From: Basidiobolus meristosporus CBS 931.73 | Taxonomy: Eukaryota; Basidiobolomycota; Basidiobolomycetes; Basidiobolales; Basidiobolaceae | DNA: 64,000 nt | Reading direction: 5' to 3' | Assembly: GCA_002104905.1 (NCBI GenBank) | Contig: MCFE01000488.1 | Location: 1-64,000, forward strand | The notes under the pieces: model-generated | The model's database searches: none | Seen by the model: only the letters and a program-made list of their open reading frames with translations | What the model was told of the DNA's origin: nothing | Shown here: in pieces, positions 56,394 to 64,000 of the stretch | Layout of the letters: the number at the start of each line of letters is the position of its first letter | How positions within the stretch are numbered: position 1 is the stretch's first letter | Position numbers and translations under genes: made by a program

Positions 56394-57681
56394 TGTCGGT
56401 GTTTGTGGTTGGACATTTCTGCTTGTGTTCTAGTATAAAGTAATTAGTATAAATCATTCCTATAGAAATAAAACTTGGCTCGTTCATCAAATGTTGTATT
56501 TGCCTCTGGCACGATCCAGGATCCCAATACAGCTTTGGGTAGTGATGCCTGGAGTACCATGAAGTAACTTAATAGGGACAGAGTCAAAAAGCACGCTCAA
56601 CTTTGTTCATCTGCATTCAAATAGGATTGGTGTATGGGGGGGGGTTTCTCTTTGACTATTAGCAACAATTATGTGGACTAGATGATACGTACCAACAACA
56701 TTGTGTTCTTGTCAGTCACAGTTGTGCGTATTGTCTATGGTGCATGCTATATTCCTGCCTCCAGTTGATGGTTCTCAAATCAATGGATGATATTCTAGAC
56801 TTTTTGATCATAATGGCTTAATGGCTGCATACTATTGCACCTTCTGGATAATCCCTGACCTGCATTGTGTATTGATTTACCAATTCATGAAATGATGATG
56901 ATGATGTATTGTCACCTCTCCCTGCTCACGTATTGCACTACAACTATGGCAACAATTTGGTATTCATCCAAGCCACTAATATACTTATGATTTAGATTAT
57001 CTTGTTGTTAATCTATTAATTATTGACTTAAAATCAAATTGTAGGTAAGTAACCAATTCTTTTGATTAATGGGGGTCTTGAAACTATTGCCTTTCTCCAG
57101 CTCATCCATTACCCCAAGCTTTGCGCACTGCTTGATGGGACCTTTTGTAAAACTCTATTGTTGCCTACATTATAAAGCTTCCCCAAGGGTATAAATATAT
57201 ATCTTGGGCTCAACAAGACAGTACTACATCATAAGCTTTGGAGTTATGCAAACAGATTAAGAGATTAGACTTGTTCTGTTGGATAGTGCCACATTGAGTC
57301 ATGAGCACCAAATAATGCCATAGTGTCCCAGAGAGGCAAAGTAGACCCATATTTGGCCCCAGAGTGTGAAAAGCTGCTCTACATCTTTATGCAAAGTAGC
57401 CCCTGTGTTTCACCTTCTGTGATGGAGAAAATCCTATTTTTGACCTCTTTTTGGGCTCAATATTGTGCATGATGTGTAAGAGTGCAGAAGGACTGAAGAC
57501 ATATATATGGTATTCAATACCTGTAGCACTCTGAATCTAGCTGCAGAGGCTTGTAGCATGTCACAAAAATGCATGGTACTCTCTTGGTCTACTGGTACTA
57601 TCTGACACTATATTCAAATATTAGCCCTAAAGTAAAACCCATACAAAGCACTTGTAATGCTAGATAGTGCCATGCATTTAT
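56394..57681. other. Intergenic between remodeller and transposon nest
   Basis: About 1.3 kb. An AATAAA at about 56466 could end the remodeller transcript. A short ATG-triplet run lies near 56892-56906. Around 57112-57160 a stretch (CCCCAAGCTTTGCGCAC, then GGGACCTTT) resembles the middle of the copia LTR and may be an old relic. No gene seen. Confidence 0.5.
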
Positions 57682-58013
57682 TGTTGTAAGAGTCTTGGAG
57701 ATATTGGAAGTGATTGGGAGAACAAGTAGATAATGTGGTTTTCACTTAATGATTTATTGAATGTAAAAGTAGTATTTATACTTTTTCCTCGTCTTGGCAT
57801 TACAAACACATAAAATAAGTTAAGGAAGGTCCCAAGAACATGTGTGCAAAGTTTGGGGCTGTTTGGACAACTTGGAGAATTTTCATGTTCTGGGTAAATA
57901 TTCTAAGTAAATCCCAACAAGGAATTTGGTCAGTATTCTCTAGGATTTGAGGGTAATGATCTAAGTGACTAAGTTAGGTGAATATTTAGGTGGAAATACA
58001 AATTTTTACTACA
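57682..58013 (-). repeat. LTR of the older, minus-strand copia element
   Basis: A 332-bp minus-strand LTR, beginning TGTTGTAAGAG on the plus strand and ending ...TTTTTACTACA. It matches the reverse complement of the LTRs at 58039-58387 and 62373-62721, but is shorter and more diverged. It is followed immediately by the reverse complement of a purine-rich tract and of the last codons of a copia RNase H frame, so it is the 3' LTR of a minus-strand element. Confidence 0.9.
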
Positions 58014-58033
58014 CTCCCACTCAGCTAAATGTT

Positions 58034-58038
58034 CATAC
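58034..58038. repeat. Target-site duplication CATAC, left copy
   Basis: CATAC directly precedes the 5' LTR of the inserted element. The same five bases follow its 3' LTR at 62722-62726. Five base pairs is the usual copia duplication. Confidence 0.92.
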
Positions 58039-58387
58039 TGTTGTAAAAGTTTGTATTTCCACCTAAATATTCACCCAACTTAGTCACTTAGATCATTACC
58101 TTCAAATCCTGAATTATACTGACCAAATTCCTTGTTGGGATTTACTTAGAATATTTTCACCAAAATACCAGGTACCCAGAACATGAAAATTCTCAAAGTT
58201 GTCCAAACAGCCCCAAACTTTGCACACATGCTCTTGGGACCTTCCTTAACCTATTCTACGTGTTTGTTATGCCAAGACCAGGTAAAAGTATAAATACTAC
58301 TTATACAATCAATAAATCATTAAGTGAAAACCACATAATCTACTTGTTCTCCAAATCACTTCCAATATCTCCAAGACTCTTACAACA
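58039..58387 (+). repeat. 5' LTR of the inserted copia element
   Basis: 349 bp with TGTTGTAA at the left and TTACAACA at the right, forming the expected inverted terminal bases TG...CA. Carries a TATA box at 58289-58296. The short open frames overlapping it are not genes. Confidence 0.95.
58289..58296 (+). promoter_or_regulatory. LTR TATA box
   Basis: TATAAATA inside the 5' LTR, about 100 bp before its end, in the position expected for the start of the genomic RNA. The same sequence is at 62623-62630 in the 3' LTR. Confidence 0.6.
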
Positions 58388-58400
58388 GGTTATGAGACCC
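58388..58400 (+). other. Primer-binding site, half-tRNA initiator-Met type
   Basis: Directly after the LTR end is GGTTATGAGACCC. Its complement contains the CAT anticodon loop CTCATAA of a methionine tRNA rather than a tRNA 3' end. Drosophila copia and yeast Ty5 are known to prime from a cleaved initiator-Met tRNA at the same position. Two bases differ from a perfect initiator stem, so the exact tRNA is inferred. Confidence 0.7.
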
Positions 58401-58418
58401 AAGCTGTCACTCTCTGCA

Positions 58419-61400
58419 ATGTCTACTACTGCTATTACTGGAATTTTTCCCTCTGCTGAAAAGTTGGATGGCTCTAACTACCAAGTGTGGAAGGTGAAGA
58501 TGAAGATGCTGCTACAAGAAAGAGGCCTTTGAGATATTGTCATGGGAGAAGAATGCCCTCTTAAAAACGTGGGAGAGGAAGCCTTAAAGTACCAGAAGAA
58601 AGAACAAAGTACCTTTAACTGCATTTGCCTTAATGTCAAGGACAAACTGCTAATTCAATGCTCAAGAGCAAAAACGGCAAAGAATGCCTGGAAGGCATTA
58701 GAAGACACCTACCAGTCATGTTCAGCTGCCAAGAAAATGTATCTGAGAAGAAGATTCTTTACTACAAAGATGCTGCCAGGAGAAGAAATGAAAAATCTAA
58801 TTAACAGAATTACCCTGCTGGTAGATGAGATGGAATCTGTGGGTGTACCAACTACTGATGAGGATGTAATAGTTACCATCCTGAATAGCCTGACAGACAA
58901 GTTTCAGGGCCTTGTATCAGCCCTAGAGTCCAGAACTGAAGATTGGACCTTAAATTACGTATATGGAAGGCTCCTGGATGAAGAATTAAGAAAATCAAGC
59001 GCCAATAAGAAGGAAGAAGAAAATGCTTTAATAAGCATTGATAACCAACAAAGGAGGTACCCAAGACCCTACAAAGGTAACAGCAACCTATTTTGCAACT
59101 ACTGCAAAAGGAAAGGACACACATCAGACCGGTGTTTCAAAAAGAGAGATTATCAGCAAAAGAAGCCTGAATATGGAAATGCTGCAACAACTGAAGATAG
59201 ACTATTCATATCTGCACTAAATATGACCACAAACAAGGATTCTCAGATGTGGTATATTGACTCTGGAGCTTCTCAACACTTTACACACCAAAAAGAACTT
59301 TTTACCCAATATCAAGAAATTCCAATTAAGAAGGTTTTCATGGGTGACAATAGAACACTTGATGCAGTGGGAGAAGGAACTATCCAAGTAAACCTTAGAA
59401 GCAGTGAAGGAAGCCATACACTGACCTTTAAAGGAGTACTCTATGTACCAGAAATAGCCAAGAACCTACTCTCTGTAAGCAAGGCCACAGCAGAAGGACT
59501 CAGTTTCAGTTTTGACAATTCTGGATGCAGGATCACTGATCAAAATGGTGCTCATATTGCTTTGGGCATCAGAGATCAGAATCTATACAAGTTGACTTAT
59601 ATTCCATCATATCTGTAAGCCAATATAAGTAACTTAAATGAAGAAGCACCAATGCTCTGGCACAGGAGATTTGGACACATCAATTATGATTATTTGCATA
59701 AAATGATCAAAGATCAGCTAATTTCTGGAGTGAAAATTGATCCCCCAGCTAATTTGGAGCACTGTGAAGCCTGCATATATGGGAAACAAGCCAGACAACT
59801 GTTCAAGAGCTCTGGGTTAATCAAAACTAAGAAAAAATTAGATCTAATTCACTCAGATCTGTGTGGACCTATGCAAAATTTATCCTTAGGCGGGATGAAG
59901 TATCTAATCACTTTGATGATGATTATACAAGATACACATGGGTCTACTTCATGGAGAGAAAGGAAGAAGCTCTGTCTAAGTTCAGGGAGTTTAAAGCCAT
60001 GGTGGAGAGAGAAACTGGTGAAAAAATCAAGAAAATACGCTCTGAAAATGGTGGGGAATATGCCTCAAAACTCTTCATCCACTTCTGCAAAATTCATGGG
60101 ATAAAGCAAGAGACTACTGTACCATACTCCCCACAGCAAAATGGAGTAGCAGAACACGCTAACAGATCAATAATTGATATGGCAAGATCTATGATCCATG
60201 ATCAAAAATTATCCTATGATTTTTGGGCGGAATCAGTTGCCACTGCTGTATACCTTAAAAATAGGAGTTATAACAGAATACTTTGTGATTCTACTCCATT
60301 TGAAGCATGGTATGGATACAGACCAAGTGCAGAACATCTAAGTGCATTTGGGTGTACAGCATATGCCAAAAAACTGGCTGGAAATCAGTCAAAATTTGAG
60401 CCAAAAGTGTAAAATGCATATTTTTGGGCTACTGCAATGAGAGTAAGACATATGGGCTCTAAAATATCAAAGCAAAGAAGCTTATCAAGTCCAGGGATGT
60501 GTTGTTTGATGCAAATTCAAAATTTTCACAAAAAATGACATCAGATGATGACAAAAATTTGATCTCAAGTCCACCAATTGTCAGGATTGAATCAGAGCAA
60601 AACAATGAGAATTTCTTCACTCCAGAGGACTCTACAACCATGGTTCAGCCAGAATCAGTGCCCAGGAATATCCCAGAAGTGATCATTCCTGTATCAAATG
60701 CCCGGAGATCAAATCGGACAAGAAATAGCCCAAATTACTATATCAATGAGGGTACAAATATAGCCTATGCCTATTCAGTCCATATTGATGAACCCCAGAC
60801 TGTAAAAGAGGCCCTAAATAGCCCTCAGATGAAGTTTTGGAGATCTGCAATGACTGAGGAATATCAGGCCCTGATGGGAAATCAAACTTGGGACTTAGTC
60901 AAATTACCAATCAACCAAAAATCAATTGGATGCAGATGGGTCTTCAAGACAAAATACAAGGCTGATGGTACAATTGAAAGATACAAGGCAAGACTTGTAG
61001 CCAAAGGATACTCTCAAACAAAAGGACTTGACTATACTGAGACCTTTGCACCGGTAGCCAAGTTTAATTCCATCAGATTAATATTGGCTATTGCAGCCAA
61101 ATATAAGTTTTTTTATTCATCAAATGGATGTAAAAACCGCATTTTTAAATGGAGAACTTGATGAGGACGTGTATATGGACCAGCCTGATGGGCTTGCTGA
61201 CCAAAATAACCCCCATTTGGTCTGCGGGTTAAAAAGTCACTATATGATCTCAAACAATCACTGAGAGCCTGGAATTGCAAGATAGATTCTTATTTGGAAT
61301 CTTTGAGTTTCAAAAGAAGTAATGCTGACTATAGTATATACTATAAGCCAGATAGAGCAAGTCCAGTTCTATTAGCTCTATATGTGGATGATCTTATTAT

Positions 61401-62361
61401 AGCTGCCAATAACCTAGAAATATTGGAAGAGACTAAATCCAGCCTATCTAAGGAGTTCAAGATGTCTGATCTAGGAGAACTTAGTTACTACTTAGGGATT
61501 AAGTTCTCCATAGACAGAAGTACCCAGACTATTACCCTAAGCCAATCCAAGTATATTCAAGATATACTAAAGAAGTACAAAATGGAAGACTGTAAACCGG
61601 CAGCTACCCCAATGGAGACAAACCTTAACTTGGTCAAAACTCAACCAAATCAAGAGAGCTTGGTGCCATCTGAAAGCCCTGACTTTCCTTATCAATCTAT
61701 GGTCAGCAGTCTGATGTATATCATGCTTGGAACACGTCCAGATATCTCATATTCAGTGGGAGTTGTCAGCCAACATAATCAGAACTATGGATCTGATCAT
61801 ATTGCAGCAGTTAAGCGGATTTTTAGATACCTAGAAGGAACTGCTGATATTTGCTTAAGATACACTTATAAGGACTCAGAACAACATCTTGTGGGATACT
61901 CTGATGCAGATTGGGGACAAAATTTGGAAGACAGAAGATCCACTACAGGATACACCTTTCTTTACTGTAAAGGAGCAATTTCATGGAATTCAAGAAAGCA
62001 ACCAACTGTAGCACTTTCTACTACAGAGGCAGAGTATATGGCAGCCTGTGAAGCTACAAAAGAAGCAATGTGGTTAAGAAAGCTCTTTACAGATTTAGGC
62101 CTATGTCAAAAAACGCCTATTACTTTATTTCAAGATAATCAAGGATTTATACAATTAGGTAGAAATCCAACTTTTCATGCTAGAACCAAGCACATAGATA
62201 TTAGACATCATTTCATATGTGAAGCTATAGAGAATAACTTAGTTAGCTTAGTTTATTGTCCTACAGATGAAATGATTGCAGACATATTTACCAAACCATT
62301 AGCTAGAGACAAGTTTGAATATCTTAGGTCAAAATTAGGACTAGTCAGTAGGAACATTTAG
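58419..62361 (+). pseudogene. copia gag-pol, disrupted
   Basis: One original frame from ATG 58419 to TAG 62361, now broken. Visible modules: gag (58419 on) with a CX2CX4HX4C zinc knuckle (CNYCKRKGHTSDRC, ~59092); protease with WYIDSGASQHF (~59252); the integrase HHCC zinc site (WHRRFGHINY to CEAC, ~59655-59775) and catalytic core (~59850-60250); reverse transcriptase including YVDDLII (~61380); and RNase H with GYSDADW, STTEAEYMA and QDNQG. Damage: TGA at 58530-58532 where Trp is expected, TAA at 59616-59618, a frameshift near 59918, a frameshift and stop near 60410, TAA at 60460-60462, a frameshift in a T-run near 61112, and a further compensating shift near 61230. Not functional on its own. 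Confidence 0.93.
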
Positions 62362-62363
62362 CT

Positions 62364-62372
62364 GAGTGGGAG
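62364..62372 (+). other. Polypurine tract
   Basis: GAGTGGGAG lies immediately before the 3' LTR, after the RNase H stop codon, the usual site of plus-strand priming. Confidence 0.75.
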
Positions 62373-62721
62373 TGTTGTAAAAATTTGTATTTCCACCTAA
62401 ATATTCACCTAACTTAGTCACTTAGATCATTACCTTCAAATCCTAGAAAATACTGACCAAATTCCTTGTCGGGATTTACTTAGAATATTTCCACCAAAAT
62501 ACCAGGTACCCAGAACATGAAAATTCTCAAAGTTGTCCAAACAGCCCCAAACTTTGCACACATGCTCTTGGGACCTTCCTTAACCTATTCTACATGTTTG
62601 TTATGCCAAGACCAGGTAAAAGTATAAATACAACTTATACAATCAATAAATCATTAAGTGAAAACCACATAATCTACTTGTTCTCCAAATCACTTCCAAT
62701 ATCTCCAAGACTCTTACAACA
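62373..62721 (+). repeat. 3' LTR of the inserted copia element
   Basis: 349 bp, the same length as the 5' LTR. Differences are mostly single transitions plus one cluster near 62445. Ends TTACAACA. Confidence 0.95.
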
Positions 62722-62726
62722 CATAC
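62722..62726. repeat. Target-site duplication CATAC, right copy
   Basis: Identical to 58034-58038. Beyond it the interrupted minus-strand element resumes. Confidence 0.92.
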
Positions 62727-63632
62727 TGACTAGTCCTAATTTTGACCCAAGATATTCAAACTTGTCTCTAGCTAATGGTTTGGTAAATATGTCTGCTATC
62801 ATTTAATCTGTAGGACAGTAAACTAAGCTAACTAAGTTATTCTCTATAGCTTCACGTATGAAATGATGTCTAATATCTATGTGCTAGGCTCTAGCATGAA
62901 AAGTGGGATTTCACCTAATTGTATACATCCTTGATTATCTTGAAATAAAGTAATAGGCGTTTTTTGACATAGGCCTAAATCTGTCAAAAGCTTTCTTAAC
63001 TACATTGCTTCTTTTGTAGCTTCACAGGCTGCCATATACTCTGCCTCTGTGGTGGAAAGTGCTACAGTTGGTTGCTTTCTTGAATTCCATGAAATTGCTC
63101 CTTTACAGTAAAGAAAGGTGTCTCCTGTGGTGGATCTTCTGTCTTCCAAGCTTTGTCTCCAATCAGCATCAGAGTATCCCACAAGATCCTGTTCTGAATC
63201 CTTATAAGTGTATCTTAAGCAGATATCAGCAGTTCCTTTTAGGTATCTAAAAATCCGCTTAACTGCTGCAATATGATCAGATCCATAGTTCTGATTATGT
63301 TGGCTGACAACTCCCACTGAATATGAGATATCTGGACGTGTTCCAATCATGATATACATCAGACTGCCAACCATAGATTGATAAGGAAAGTCAGGGCTTT
63401 CAGATGGCACCAAGCTCTCTTGATTTGGTTGAGTTTTGACCAAGTCAAGGTTTGTCTCCATTGGGGTAGCTGCTGGTTTACAGTCTTCCATTTTGTACTT
63501 CTTTAGTATATCTTGAATATACTTGGACTGACTTAGGGTGATAGTCTGGGTATTTCTGTCTATGGAGAACTTAATCCCTAACTAGTAACTAAGTTCTCCT
63601 AGATCAGACATCTTGAACTCCTTAGATAGGCT

Positions 63633-64000
63633 GGCTCCTGGATGAAGAATTAAGAAAATCAAGTGCTAATAAGAAGGAAGAACAAAATGCTTTAATAAGC
63701 ATTGATAACCAACAAAGAAGGTACCCAAGACCCTACAAAGGCAACAGCAACCTATTTTGCAACTACTGCAAAAGGAAAGGACACACATCAGACCGGTGTT
63801 TCAAAAAGAGAGATTATCAGCAAAAGAAGCCTGAATATGGAAATGCTGCAACAACTGAAGATAGACTATTCATATCTGCACTAAATATGACCACAAACAA
63901 GGATTCTCAGATGTGGTATATTGACTCTGGAGCTTCTCAACACTTTACTCACCAAAAAGAACTTTTTACCCAATATCAAGAAATTCCAATTAAGAAGGTT
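63633..64000 (+). mobile_element. copia gag fragment in plus orientation, truncated by window end
   Basis: From 63633 the sequence matches plus-strand element positions from about 58969 onward: the gag C-terminal part, zinc knuckle (CNYCKRKGHTSDRC) and start of protease (DSGASQHF). It is joined head-to-head to the minus-strand reverse-transcriptase segment with a 2-bp GG overlap. Open through the window end. It could be an inverted internal part of the older element or a third copy. Confidence 0.88.

Larger units (their letters stand above)
58039..62721 (+). mobile_element. Ty1/copia LTR retrotransposon, complete but coding-defective
   Basis: A full-length element of 4,683 bp with two 349-bp LTRs, a primer-binding site, gag, protease, integrase, reverse transcriptase, RNase H in copia order, a polypurine tract and a 5-bp target duplication. 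The two LTRs differ at about 10 of 349 positions by eye, so insertion is not very recent. The single gag-pol frame is broken by stops and frameshifts (listed separately), so it cannot make its own proteins. It sits inside a sister copy in opposite orientation. No env-like frame is present. Confidence 0.95.
57682..63634 (-). mobile_element. Older copia element on the minus strand, interrupted by a second copy
   Basis: The pieces are the LTR (57682-58013), the polypurine tract and pol end (to 58038), and the rest of RNase H and reverse transcriptase after the inserted copy (62722-63634). Reading across the insertion site, dropping one copy of the duplicated CATAC, gives one uninterrupted RNase H C-terminus, so these pieces were one element. 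The remaining coding sequence (63491-63000) is open for 163 codons and then ends in TAG where the other copy has Trp. A further stop occurs upstream, near 63583. At 63633 the sequence switches to plus-strand gag, so the 5' portion is rearranged or lies outside the window. Inactive. Confidence 0.88.

Noticed and set aside
56892-56906. ATG triplet repeat
   Set aside because: Only five units; ordinary microsatellite noise.
58260-58532. Open frame beginning in the 5' LTR
   Set aside because: Its first part is LTR sequence repeated in the 3' LTR (62594-62806); only the part after ATG 58419 is gag.

Overview
This 64 kb window looks like nuclear DNA from a filamentous or zygomycete-grade fungus. 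Most genes carry several short GT-AG introns (roughly 45-110 nt) with ACTAAC-like branch sites. One gene encodes a PX-associated protein of the fungus-restricted YPR097W type. An STK32/YANK kinase, a SmgGDS-like armadillo protein, an ALA2-like P4-ATPase and a BAR-SH3 protein with a Cys/His tail together point to an early-diverging, non-Dikarya lineage (Zoopagomycota/Entomophthorales-like). That placement is inference. No bacterial, organellar or CRISPR features and no convincing tRNA were seen.

Layout. 0.3-6.2 kb (minus): a PH-domain protein, then a two-RRM hnRNP-like protein with a Gly/Tyr-rich tail. 6.2-12 kb: AT-rich, gene-poor, with an LTR relic. 12-20.3 kb (plus): a PNRC/Edc1-motif protein, a BAR-SH3 protein and an unrecognised 631-residue protein. 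22.4-28 kb: a small secreted Cys protein, an ADH6/CAD-type alcohol dehydrogenase, a tiny mitochondrial RRM protein (minus) and an F-box/LRR-like protein. 28.4-33.1 kb: a G-protein alpha subunit (minus) divergent from an STK32-type kinase. 34.3-38.7 kb: a P4-ATPase flippase. 39-41.5 kb (minus): a SmgGDS-like armadillo protein. 43.8 kb: a one-finger C2H2 protein. 45-48.3 kb (minus): the PX-associated protein. 49.5-52.6 kb: a secreted 2H-phosphoesterase-like protein and an UNC93-like transporter. 53.3-56.4 kb: a HELLS/DDM1-type chromatin remodeller. 57.7-64 kb: nested Ty1/copia elements.

The genes do not form an operon or cluster. Shared themes are membrane and GTPase signalling (G alpha, STK32, SmgGDS, PH, BAR-SH3, flippase, PX-associated protein) and RNA metabolism (hnRNP, mitochondrial RRM, PNRC motif). 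Exon models were built by hand: each join keeps frame, and each CDS totals a whole number of codons.

Most notable observations: a 5-nt microexon in the G alpha gene that restores a family motif; a GC-AG intron in the RRM gene; a copia element with a half-tRNA-type primer site inserted head-on into a sister copy with a perfect 5-bp duplication; an apparent internal inversion in that sister copy; and a secreted protein with the paired HxT motifs of 2H phosphoesterases.
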